Positions 6,961 through 14,930 of a DNA stretch of 18,707 nucleotides are shown piece by piece. Made by a program: the position numbers and the translations under genes. Every line of letters starts with the position of its first letter. Positions within the stretch are counted from its first letter, which is position 1. Below the pieces are notes generated by a model, which had not been told where the DNA came from, did no database searches, and saw only the letters and a list, made by a program, of their open reading frames with translations. The DNA is taken from NCBI GenBank assembly GCA_034110565.1, contig JAWUYY010000044.1, positions 1 to 18,707 on the forward strand. Direction: 5' to 3'. This DNA comes from Bermanella sp034110565 (GTDB lineage: Bacteria > Pseudomonadota > Gammaproteobacteria > Pseudomonadales > Oceanobacteraceae).

Positions 6961-8988
6961 CTATTTTTGATGTTTCACACAGTATGCCACTAACTCAGGA
7001 AGAGGCAGTGGCATACTGAATAATTTCCCTTGGTATTGATCACACCCCAATTGTCGCAATGACTCTAGCTGAGCATCTTGCTCAACCCATTCGGCAATCA
7101 ATACGGCATTCATACCATGGGCCAGCTGCACCATACTTTGTACGATCTCTTTCACCAGTGTGCTATTGGCCACATCTTTGGTAATTTCCCCATCAATTTT
7201 TAAGCTATGAACAGGGAATGAACGTAAATAATGCAACGATGTATGCCCCATACCAAAATCGTCTACCGCAATGCGCCCCCCCATATCCGCTAGCTGACGT
7301 AGATCATCAACAAGAGCATCCGTTAAAAGCAAACGCTGACCTTCTGTTATTTCAAACTCAATGCGTGTTGGATCCATTGTATATTTAGCCATGAGCTTTT
7401 TTACTTCATATAAGAAATTAGTCCGTGATAATTGTATGGGGGAAACGTTTATTGCAATGGGTATCGGATTAAACCCATGAGAGCGATCCATCAAACACAT
7501 ATCTTTAAAGCAGCGCTCTATCACCCATAAGCCCAGCTGATGAATTTGCTCAGAAGCCTCTGCAATAGGAATAAATAAAGCAGGAGATAAATCCCCATAC
7601 ACAGGATGACGCCAGCGCAGTAATGCCTCTGCCCCTTGCACCTTGCCTTGATGATCAACTTTTGGCTGGTAGTGCATTTCTAGATAATCAAGAGTCGATA
7701 AATCTTTGGCTATACGGCGGCAAAAAACACCCAGCTCACCAGGAGACTTTAAGGCCAAGCGAACATCACAGTCCGATTGATTTAATTCATCAATCAAACC
7801 TTTAATTTTTTGTGCCTGCTGTTGATTTTGATACATCTCATAACGCTTTAAAAATGGCCAATAAATAAGACCACTCATCACACAAATAAATAGCTGTAAT
7901 ATCGCCCCGCTCCAGTGACCCGTCAGTAAATAACCACCCAATAAAAATGGCATACTCCAAACCACATCGTGGTTAGTAAATACAACTAATTCCAACCATA
8001 AGCTCAAATAAGTAATACCAACCGCTAAAACAGGTATTAATAAGAAAGGCAGTAATAAAAACCGATTAAGTACGATAGGTAAGCCGAATATAACCAATTC
8101 ATTAATATTAAATAAGCTGGGTATCAGTGCGTATTTAGCAAACTGACGGTTACTATTACGCCGTGAAAAAAACAATGTCATGACCAAGCCAAGTGTGCAG
8201 CCTGAACCGCCCAAATAAGCAAGATGGTTTATTATTTCATGGTTAAAGTTACCAATATTGATTGGCGCAAAGACCACGTCACCCACTGTTGAGATAAGCG
8301 AGCTGCCATGAATACCCACAAACCAAGCAGCTTGATTAATTAAAACTATTTTAATCGTCTGCCAAGCACTTAAACCATTTAAAGAATCAACCTGCCCCAC
8401 CATCCATAATGTGGCTCTTTCAATTAATTCTGCATCCATAAAAACATGGAAATAAATGCTCAATATGAATAATGGTAAGATCACACCAGGAACAATCATA
8501 CGAATAGCAGTAGATAGCTCGCCGTTAATTTCATGTTCAAGATAAGAGAATCGCACCGAATAAAATTGCTGAAAACAGACAAATAACTCAGTGAATATAA
8601 TACTGACAATCACAGCATGAATAATGTGCCGAAAGCCAAAACTCAATTTCCCCTGAGCGTAGCCTGCCATATAAAGCATGATTACCAGTGTCATCATAGA
8701 CAGCATGGCGATCATTAATGGGCTCATGGGTAAATCTAAACGCTGATAGTGATACTGCGCCAATTGATAACTGATACTGGCAACTAAGAATAAAGAAATT
8801 AGGCCATAGGTGGCATCAACAATAAAATGCGCCACATTAAAAACAGGTGATGATTCTAAGCTAGGAAAGTAAAGAGGAAGCTGAACAAGCGTTAATCCCA
8901 GCGCCCCAAAAAAAAGAATAGGTAAAAGCGCCACAAACCCTTGCTGAATACAGCTTAGCCACAGTTGGGCGCGGTGTTGGTAATTCAT
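6961..8988 (-). CDS. Membrane protein: PTS EIIC-like domain fused to EAL c-di-GMP phosphodiesterase
   Basis: The product has 675 residues. Residues 1 to about 375 are polytopic (roughly ten hydrophobic segments) and resemble the EIIC permease of the lactose/cellobiose/chitobiose PTS family: WFVGIHGSSL (H227), LGGSGCTLGL and SLFNINELVIFGLPIVLN (E297). The histidine and glutamate fall where the known chitobiose EIIC structure has its sugar-site residues. A linker (about 376-430) leads to an EAL domain (about 430-670). It keeps EALLRW (E454-L456), INVSP, FEITEG, DDFGMGHTSL, LKIDG, AEWVE and QGKLFSMP, so the metal- and substrate-binding residues appear complete and hydrolysis of c-di-GMP to pGpG is predicted. 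No EIIA or EIIB is encoded nearby, so transport by phosphorylation is unlikely and sugar sensing is the inference. It is divergent from the PAS-GGDEF-EAL gene. Confidence 0.88.
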   Translation of the reverse strand: MNYQHRAQLWLSCIQQGFVALLPILFFGALGLTLVQLPLYFPSLESSPVFNVAHFIVDATYGLISLFLVASISYQLAQYHYQRLDLPMSPLMIAMLSMMTLVIMLYMAGYAQGKLSFGFRHIIHAVIVSIIFTELFVCFQQFYSVRFSYLEHEINGELSTAIRMIVPGVILPLFILSIYFHVFMDAELIERATLWMVGQVDSLNGLSAWQTIKIVLINQAAWFVGIHGSSLISTVGDVVFAPINIGNFNHEIINHLAYLGGSGCTLGLVMTLFFSRRNSNRQFAKYALIPSLFNINELVIFGLPIVLNRFLLLPFLLIPVLAVGITYLSLWLELVVFTNHDVVWSMPFLLGGYLLTGHWSGAILQLFICVMSGLIYWPFLKRYEMYQNQQQAQKIKGLIDELNQSDCDVRLALKSPGELGVFCRRIAKDLSTLDYLEMHYQPKVDHQGKVQGAEALLRWRHPVYGDLSPALFIPIAEASEQIHQLGLWVIERCFKDMCLMDRSHGFNPIPIAINVSPIQLSRTNFLYEVKKLMAKYTMDPTRIEFEITEGQRLLLTDALVDDLRQLADMGGRIAVDDFGMGHTSLHYLRSFPVHSLKIDGEITKDVANSTLVKEIVQSMVQLAHGMNAVLIAEWVEQDAQLESLRQLGCDQYQGKLFSMPLPLPELVAYCVKHQK

Positions 8989-9170
8989 AAGTATTCATCA
9001 ATCCATTGAGCGCTAAGCATAGTTGAATTTATGGCTTAATTCGACCACCTAATCAATTTAAATGGTGACACTGTGACAGACTCATAGCGAATATTTCTTA
9101 ATCGCGCACCCCGAACTCAGATTGTTAGCTAAGCTTCATCTATGAACTCTAAAACCCACTCCAATTACCC

Positions 9171-11984
9171 ATGAAAGCATCAAATATGTTTTTCCAAACG
9201 CTTGTGGAACACGCTCCTACTGGTGTTTTTCACTGCGATGAGGAAGGTTTGATCACCTATGTAAACCCATCATGGCTCTTATTGCTTGACCTAGATGAAT
9301 CACAAGCCCATGGGGACGTCTGGTTCAATGTCATAGCGCCTGATGCATTCAAGGCATTTCAACCTCTTTGGCTTGAATGCATGGACGCCCAAATAGGGTC
9401 TCACCACGAAGTGCCTCTGAACCCACAAGATGACAATCCACGCCACGTGCGCATTGATGTCAACCCGATCATAGATGCCAATGACTCATGTATCGGCTAC
9501 GTTGGCCATGTGAAAGACATCACAAGCCGCGTAGCGATCGAAAAACAACAAGCAAGCAATGAGCTCTCCTTAGCTCTAATTGAGCAATCTCGAATACCCT
9601 GCGCCATCCGCGAAGAAAATGACCGTATCAGTTATATCAACCCAGCGTTTAGCCAAGTATTTGGCTATACCTTAGACGATATAGGGACAACCAAGCAGTG
9701 GTATGAAAAAGCCTATCCAAACCCTAAGTATCGCCTTAAAGTGGAGCGCTACTGGCAATATTACATGCAGCACCTTCATCAGCAACATAACATCGTCACA
9801 CCTGAGGCACACATCACCTGCAAAGATGGCAGCATCAAAACAGTGTTAGTTTCACCATCTAAATTACTCGGCACCTCCGAGGATCAATACTCCATAAGTT
9901 TCTACGATATTAGTGAGTTAAAGCTGACTCAAGTTGCACTGGAAAAAAGCCAAGAACGTTTCGCCCTTGCGGTAAAAGGCAGTGGCGTCGGAATTTGGGA
10001 TTGGAATATTGAAACAGGGCATGTATTTTTTGCGGCAGAATTAAAACAAGAACTTGGCTACACAGATGACGAACTCACTAATACTGTGTCTTCTTTTTAT
10101 AAATACTTACATCCAATGGACAAACTAAAAGTTAAGAACGCATTTAATGATCATTTGTCAGATAAAAATACACCCTATTTTACAAAATATCGCATGCGCC
10201 ATAAGAATGGCGACTACCACTGGTATCAAGGGGTTGGACAGTCGCTCAAAGATGAAAACGGCCATGCTTATCGTATGGCCGGTAGTCACACTAATATCAC
10301 TCAACAAATGATCAACCATGAGCGCTTAACGTTAGCGCAAATGGTATTTGATAACAGTGGTGAGGCGATTATCACCACGGATGTAGACGCTGTCATACAA
10401 GCAACCAACCCTGCATTTAGCAATATTACAGGCTTTGACCAAGATGAAATTATTGGTGAAAATATTACACGGCTGCGCTCCAAAAAAAATCCTGTAAATA
10501 TTGTTTCTGACATAAGAAAAAATTTACATGATCACGACACTTGGGCCGGTGAAATCTGGTGTAACAAAAAAGATAATAACGCCATTGCTATTTCTATTAT
10601 GATCACCGTCATAAAGAATGATAAAGGTTTGCCTCAAAGATACATTGCGTTATTTACTGACGTAACAGAAAAAAAACAAAACCAAGAACTTATCTGGAAG
10701 CAAGCTCATTACGATGAGTTAACGCAATTGCTCAATCGAACTAGTTTCACCAAATACATTAACAGTGCCATCAACAGCAAGCATTCTTTTGCTTTGTTAT
10801 TTATTGATCTAGACCACTTTAAGCACGTGAACGATACGCTTGGGCACAATGTCGGCGATGAGCTTTTAAAGCAAGCCTCTCATCGTATCAAACACTGCGT
10901 ACGCACATCCGATATTGTCTCTCGCTTTGGTGGAGATGAATTTACAGTTGTATTATCTGGCGTGCTGAATGAAAGCATCATTCATCGAATTTGCAGCCAA
11001 ATTATCAATAGTTTATCCACCCCTTATGACCTTTACGGAGAAGCCGCTTATATCAGCGCAAGTATCGGCGTTACACAGTACCCAGCAGATAGTCAGGATA
11101 TTGAAGAGTTATATAAATATGCCGACCAAGCCATGTACGACGCTAAGCGTAATGGCCGCAATCGATATTCCTTTTTTACTCAAGAGCTGCAAATAGCCGC
11201 CAATAAGCACCGAGAAATCGCCTCCGATCTACGTTGCGCACTAAAAAATAATGAATTTATCGTTCTGTATCAGCCCATAGTTAACTTAATCGACAACCGT
11301 GTTCATAAAGCAGAAGCATTACTGCGCTGGCATCACCCTGTACGAGGACTAGTGCCACCCTCCGAATTTATTCCTATTGCAGAAGAAACCGGTCTTATTC
11401 ATAAAATTGGTGATTGGGTATTTAAACAAGCGGCTATGCAAGCAAAAGTATTACGTAAGCATTATGCCAGTGACTTTCAAATCAGTATTAATAAAAGCCC
11501 TATTCAGTTCCACAGCGATTATGTAAACGGTCACGAACAGTGGAGCCATTTCTTAGCTACGATCAATCTAGATGGCAGTGCTATTGCCGTTGAAATAACA
11601 GAAGGCTTGTTACTCGACAGTACCGCTATGGTAAAAGAAAAATTAATTGATTTTCAAAAAAGCGGCATGGCCATTAGTTTAGATGATTTTGGTACTGGTT
11701 ATAGCGCACTGAGTTATTTGAAAAAATTTGATATCGACTTCATCAAAATTGATCGTAGTTTTGTTATGAACCTAGAAAATGACAGTTATGACCGAATACT
11801 ATGTGAAACCATCATTAGCATGGCCCATAAGTTAGGCATGAAGGTTATTGCTGAAGGGATTGAAACGGCGCATCAAAAACAAATACTAATAGATGCAGGC
11901 TGTGATTATGGGCAAGGTTATTTATTTTCCAAGCCCATAACCGCCAATCAGCTCAGAGAGCTAATAGGGGAACGTAATAATTAA
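9171..11984 (+). CDS. Four-PAS GGDEF-EAL dual-domain c-di-GMP enzyme
   Basis: The 937-residue product has no evident membrane segment and is probably cytosolic. Four PAS units are recognisable by their NPSW/NPAF and 'GYVGHVKDIT'-like edges, at about 5-122, 130-255, 262-383 (PAC-like HWYQGVGQSLKDENG) and 385-505. A GGDEF domain follows (about 510-670) with LTQLLNR, FIDLDHFKHVND, intact RFGGDEF (motif 587-591) and an RTSD I-site at 578-581. The EAL domain (about 685-930) has EALLRW (715-717), SINKSPIQF, VEITEG, LDDFGTGYSALSYL, IKIDRSF, AEGIET and QGYLFSKP. Both catalytic sites look intact, so it could make or degrade c-di-GMP depending on signals at the PAS domains. No strong ribosome binding site precedes the ATG; M6 at 9186 is an alternative. 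Its stop overlaps that of the convergent downstream gene. Confidence 0.92.
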   Translation: MKASNMFFQTLVEHAPTGVFHCDEEGLITYVNPSWLLLLDLDESQAHGDVWFNVIAPDAFKAFQPLWLECMDAQIGSHHEVPLNPQDDNPRHVRIDVNPIIDANDSCIGYVGHVKDITSRVAIEKQQASNELSLALIEQSRIPCAIREENDRISYINPAFSQVFGYTLDDIGTTKQWYEKAYPNPKYRLKVERYWQYYMQHLHQQHNIVTPEAHITCKDGSIKTVLVSPSKLLGTSEDQYSISFYDISELKLTQVALEKSQERFALAVKGSGVGIWDWNIETGHVFFAAELKQELGYTDDELTNTVSSFYKYLHPMDKLKVKNAFNDHLSDKNTPYFTKYRMRHKNGDYHWYQGVGQSLKDENGHAYRMAGSHTNITQQMINHERLTLAQMVFDNSGEAIITTDVDAVIQATNPAFSNITGFDQDEIIGENITRLRSKKNPVNIVSDIRKNLHDHDTWAGEIWCNKKDNNAIAISIMITVIKNDKGLPQRYIALFTDVTEKKQNQELIWKQAHYDELTQLLNRTSFTKYINSAINSKHSFALLFIDLDHFKHVNDTLGHNVGDELLKQASHRIKHCVRTSDIVSRFGGDEFTVVLSGVLNESIIHRICSQIINSLSTPYDLYGEAAYISASIGVTQYPADSQDIEELYKYADQAMYDAKRNGRNRYSFFTQELQIAANKHREIASDLRCALKNNEFIVLYQPIVNLIDNRVHKAEALLRWHHPVRGLVPPSEFIPIAEETGLIHKIGDWVFKQAAMQAKVLRKHYASDFQISINKSPIQFHSDYVNGHEQWSHFLATINLDGSAIAVEITEGLLLDSTAMVKEKLIDFQKSGMAISLDDFGTGYSALSYLKKFDIDFIKIDRSFVMNLENDSYDRILCETIISMAHKLGMKVIAEGIETAHQKQILIDAGCDYGQGYLFSKPITANQLRELIGERNN

Positions 11985-12295
11985 TCCGCGTATAAATCTT
12001 GGTTTACTACATCCCAATCATAAGTAGTTTCATAACCACTATCTGTTTTAACAAATACCTTATAGATTTCTAAAGACGCATCAGAAACCTCACCAGCAGC
12101 CTTAATAGTTAGACCTTCATAATGACGTAACTGTGTGTTCGACAAACCAGTTAGTTCACGAGACTGCGTTGCATTCACTAGGTGATAATCACCTTTAGAG
12201 AATATAACCTTGCCTTCCATGGTTTTCATCGATGAGGCTGAAGCTTGAGACGCTAAAGCAAATAGAATGGCACATAACACAATAAGCTGTTTCAT
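11981..12295 (-). CDS. Small secreted protein of unknown function, possible OB-like fold
   Basis: The 104-residue product starts with a clear Sec signal peptide (MKQLIVLCAILFALASQASA, likely cleaved after residue 20), so the mature protein of about 84 residues should be periplasmic. I do not recognise it firmly. The mature part alternates short beta-like stretches (MEGKVIF, DYHLVNA, RELTGLS, EGLTIKAAGEV, LEIYKVFVKT). This recalls small bacterial OB-fold (BOF/YgiW-type) proteins, but no diagnostic motif proves it. It has no cysteine outside the signal peptide. An AAAAGGAG ribosome binding site lies 6 bases before the ATG but is partly inside a hairpin. The stop codon overlaps the stop of the convergent GGDEF-EAL gene within TTAA. 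Repeats upstream suggest dedicated regulation. Confidence 0.75.
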   Translation of the reverse strand: MKQLIVLCAILFALASQASASSMKTMEGKVIFSKGDYHLVNATQSRELTGLSNTQLRHYEGLTIKAAGEVSDASLEIYKVFVKTDSGYETTYDWDVVNQDLYAD

Positions 12296-12298
12296 AGT

Positions 12299-12320
12299 GG
12301 GCTCCTTTTATTTAGAGCCC
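12299..12320 (-). promoter_or_regulatory. Hairpin over the ribosome binding site of the small secreted protein gene
   Basis: Read on the complement, GGGCTC (12320-12315) pairs with GAGCCC (12304-12299) across a ten-base loop. The last three bases of the AAAAGGAG Shine-Dalgarno (12309-12302) form the start of the 3' arm, while the rest of it sits in the loop. Six mostly G-C pairs ending three bases before the ATG could limit ribosome access. A regulatory role is inferred. Confidence 0.5.
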
Positions 12321-12335
12321 TTATTCAATCGAAGC

Positions 12336-12403
12336 AATATGACAAGAAAATGAATAAAATATGACAATATCATCACTGCATTGTCATATTTTATTTGTAT
12401 GAC
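12336..12403. repeat. Regularly spaced TATGAC repeats and a 16-bp inverted repeat upstream of the small secreted gene
   Basis: AATATGACAA occurs at 12336-12345 and 12358-12367, and in inverse orientation at 12381-12390; spacings are 22 and 23 bp, about two helical turns. A fourth TATGAC lies at 12398-12403. The second and third copies are the core of a perfect inverted repeat, AATAAAATATGACAAT (12353-12368) against 12380-12395, with an 11-base loop. The site lies between the fpr stop codon and the leftward small gene. It could be an operator array or, as a hairpin, a weak end to fpr transcription. Confidence 0.6.
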
Positions 12404-12433
12404 GCTTTATAATGTTAGGCTTAAATGTTGACT

Positions 12434-13204
12434 CTATTCTACAAAAGCACGTTCAATCACGTATTCTGCCAACTCACCATGACGAGTCTCATCAAAGCCT
12501 TGCTCATCTAAAATAGCGGTTAAATCTTTTAACATGCTAGGGCTACCACACAACATAAAACGGTCGTCTTTTTTGTTTGGCGCTGGCAGACCTAAATCCG
12601 CATACAGCTTACCGGATTTCATCAAATCCGTTAGACGTCCTTCATTTTCATATTCTTCACGAGTCACTGTTGGGTAATACATAAGCTTCTCACGAATCAT
12701 TTCACCTAGGTATTCATCATTAGGGAGCTCATTCATGATGTAGTCTTGATACGCAAGCTCAGACTTATAGCGCACGCCGTGGGTTAAAATCACTTTGTCG
12801 TATTTTTCGTATGTGTAAGGGTCTCGAATAATACTCAAGAACGGCGCTAGACCTGTGCCTGTACTTAATAAGTACAAATTCTTACCTGGTAATAGGTCGT
12901 CGACTAATAACGTCCCTGTTGGCTTCTTGCTAATTAAGATTTCATCCCCAGGTTGGATTTTTTGCAAACGAGAGGTAAGAGGGCCGTCTTGAACCTTGAT
13001 GCTGAAGAATTCCATTTCTTCTTCATAATTGGCGCTGGCAATACTGTAAGCACGCATTAAAGGCTTATCTTCAAGCTGCAACCCAATCATGATGAAGTGG
13101 CCATTCTTAAAACGCAGGCCTGCGTCACGAGTCACTTTGAAGCTGAATAAGCTATCATTCCAATGGTGCACACTGGTGACGGTTTCTTTGTTAAAGCCTT
13201 TCAT
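12434..13204 (-). CDS. fpr: Ferredoxin--NADP+ reductase, bacterial subclass IA type
   Basis: Fpr exchanges electrons between NADPH and ferredoxin or flavodoxin, supporting Fe-S assembly, biosynthetic reductions and oxidative-stress responses. The 256-residue length fits the Azotobacter/Pseudomonas type. The FAD-binding RAYSIAS lies at 51-57, the pyrophosphate-binding STGTGLAPFLS at about 114-124, the NADP-binding LCGSPSML at about 218-225, and the C-terminal YVIERAFVE, characteristic of this subclass, at the end. GGGTGA a few bases before the ATG is a modest ribosome binding site. It is divergent from the Kef-type antiporter gene with a 142-bp spacer. A putative promoter is listed separately. 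No redox-sensor gene is adjacent. Confidence 0.93.
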   Translation of the reverse strand: MKGFNKETVTSVHHWNDSLFSFKVTRDAGLRFKNGHFIMIGLQLEDKPLMRAYSIASANYEEEMEFFSIKVQDGPLTSRLQKIQPGDEILISKKPTGTLLVDDLLPGKNLYLLSTGTGLAPFLSIIRDPYTYEKYDKVILTHGVRYKSELAYQDYIMNELPNDEYLGEMIREKLMYYPTVTREEYENEGRLTDLMKSGKLYADLGLPAPNKKDDRFMLCGSPSMLKDLTAILDEQGFDETRHGELAEYVIERAFVE

Positions 13205-13237
13205 GTTTCACCCATCTATAAATAAATACCTGAACAC

Positions 13238-13265
13238 AGCATAGAATTTAGTCTTATATTTGCAA
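13238..13265 (-). promoter_or_regulatory. Putative sigma-70 promoter for fpr
   Basis: On the complement, TTGCAA (13265-13260) is followed by a 16-base spacer and TATGCT (13243-13238). Both hexamers match consensus at four or five of six positions, and the -10 lies 34 bp upstream of the fpr ATG. TTGCAA is its own complement, and on the plus strand it lies 15 bp before TATAAA (13281-13286), so it might serve the divergent antiporter gene as well. This is pattern matching only. Confidence 0.35.
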
Positions 13266-13346
13266 AGCAGGTAATATTTCTATAAATTATCGATTTTATT
13301 GATATACGTAAGCTATACTTGCCCAATCAACACACTAGGTATTCCC

Positions 13347-14930
13347 ATGGACGTTATTTGGATTCTAATCGCATTTGCATGCGGCTTTGTGGCTAAGCAG
13401 ATCAACCTGCCCCCCTTAGTCGGCTATCTTTTAGCCGGTTTTGTCATGCATAGTCTAGGTGTAAAGCCACTGGACAACTTGCAAGGCCTTGCCGATTTGG
13501 GCATCACTTTAATGCTATTTACCATAGGATTAAAGATAAACTTCAAGAGCCTCTTTAAGCCAACCGTGTGGGCTGGCGCCAGCTTACACATGTTCTCTTG
13601 GGTCATAGTTGGGGCTATTTTACTTAAGGGCTTTGCTTTAATAGGTGTTCAGTATCTAGAATTTTTAGACTGGCCAGCCCTTGCACTAATCGCTTTCGCC
13701 TTAAGTTTTTCTAGTACCGTTTGTGTGGTCAAATTATTAGAAGAAAAAACTGAAATGAAAAATAGCCACGGTAAACTAGCCGTAGGTATATTGGTCATGC
13801 AAGACATAGTCGCCGTCATCTTTTTAGTGGCCGCTACCGGAAAAATACCCAGTGTTTATGCATTCGGTTTGGTTTTATTATTCCCTGCCAAATGGATACT
13901 TGATCGCATTATCGACAGAGCGGGTCACGGAGAACTGCTACCGCTTGTAGGCATTGCATTAGCCCTTGGCGGTTATGAATTATTTAACTTAGTTAATTTA
14001 AAAGGCGACCTTGGTGCATTAATTTTTGGATTACTACTCAGTCAGCATGCAAAAGGTTCCGAGCTGTCAAAATCGCTATACACCTTTAAAGATTTATTTT
14101 TAATTGGCTTCTTTTTATCCATTGGTTTTACCGCGCTACCCACACTTGATATGGCTATTCCCCTTGCTGCCATTAGTTTCATACTGATTATTAAAGGTGT
14201 GATGCTATTCCATATTTTAGCTGCTCTGCGCGCTCCTGGTCGCAGTATGTTTTTAGGCTCTATGATTCTTACCAACTATAGTGAATTTGGTTTAATTGTT
14301 GCGGCCTTATGTGTCACAAATGGCTGGCTAGGAAAAGAGTGGCTGGTCATTATTGCATTAGCCGTCAGTATATCGTTTATCTTTACCAGTATTTTTTATG
14401 AGTACGCTCACACCGTGTATGCCTATATGCGCGCATGGGTGAAGTATTTTGAGCGAGCCCAACCTGTACCCGAATATCAAGAACAACTTAAGCATGCCGA
14501 AGTACTTATCGTCGGTATGGGGCGAGTCGGTAGCAGCTCTTATGATGTATTAAATGAGCGCTTAGGAGATAAAGTATGGGGCGTTGAGTCGGACTCAAGC
14601 AAAGCTATGCACCATCGCGAACTTGGACGACACGTGATCATTGGTGATGCGGAAGATGCGGATTTTTGGGAAACCCGAGAATTAAAACATATCAAGCTCA
14701 TCATGCTAGCCATGCCCTCTGTCACCGATATTCGGGACATTACAACACAATTACAATTAAGTGATTACGAAGGCCATATTGCTGCCATAGCACGCTATGA
14801 AGATGAAAGAGAATCTTTATTAGAGTTTGGTGTAGACAACGTATTTAACTATTACGTTGAAGCCGGTACTGGTTTCGCCGAAGAAAGCTTGCATTTACTT
14901 GGATTAGATAATGCGCAGGCCACATCATGA
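13347..14930 (+). CDS. Kef-type monovalent cation:proton antiporter (CPA2) with C-terminal TrkA-N/RCK domain
   Basis: The product should sit in the inner membrane and exchange K+ or Na+ for H+. I place the start at the ATG at 13347 (MDVIWILIAFAC, 527 residues), because AGGT precedes it at good spacing; the frame extends to a TTG at 13299 without support. The first 370 or so residues contain about 12 hydrophobic segments with the CPA2 signatures NLPPLVGYLLAGF and GILVMQDIVAV, in which D153 is the expected ion-site aspartate. The C-terminal domain has the Rossmann fold VLIVGMGRVG (GMGRVG 390-395) and an acidic VESD after the second strand, typical of NAD(H)-type nucleotide sensing. No KefF/KefG partner is visible. 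The stop overlaps the following regulator gene in ATGA, indicating translational coupling. Confidence 0.9.
   Translation: MDVIWILIAFACGFVAKQINLPPLVGYLLAGFVMHSLGVKPLDNLQGLADLGITLMLFTIGLKINFKSLFKPTVWAGASLHMFSWVIVGAILLKGFALIGVQYLEFLDWPALALIAFALSFSSTVCVVKLLEEKTEMKNSHGKLAVGILVMQDIVAVIFLVAATGKIPSVYAFGLVLLFPAKWILDRIIDRAGHGELLPLVGIALALGGYELFNLVNLKGDLGALIFGLLLSQHAKGSELSKSLYTFKDLFLIGFFLSIGFTALPTLDMAIPLAAISFILIIKGVMLFHILAALRAPGRSMFLGSMILTNYSEFGLIVAALCVTNGWLGKEWLVIIALAVSISFIFTSIFYEYAHTVYAYMRAWVKYFERAQPVPEYQEQLKHAEVLIVGMGRVGSSSYDVLNERLGDKVWGVESDSSKAMHHRELGRHVIIGDAEDADFWETRELKHIKLIMLAMPSVTDIRDITTQLQLSDYEGHIAAIARYEDERESLLEFGVDNVFNYYVEAGTGFAEESLHLLGLDNAQATS

Noticed and set aside
9065..9078. Tandem GTGACA repeats between the two divergent c-di-GMP genes.
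   Set aside because: There are only two six-base copies eight bases apart. The sequence does not form a CRP-type TGTGA-N6-TCACA palindrome and could occur by chance.
13299..13346. Upstream TTG start for the antiporter (16 extra residues).
   Set aside because: The extension has no ribosome binding site and no family similarity. The ATG at 13347 has AGGT at good spacing and gives a typical CPA2 N-terminus.
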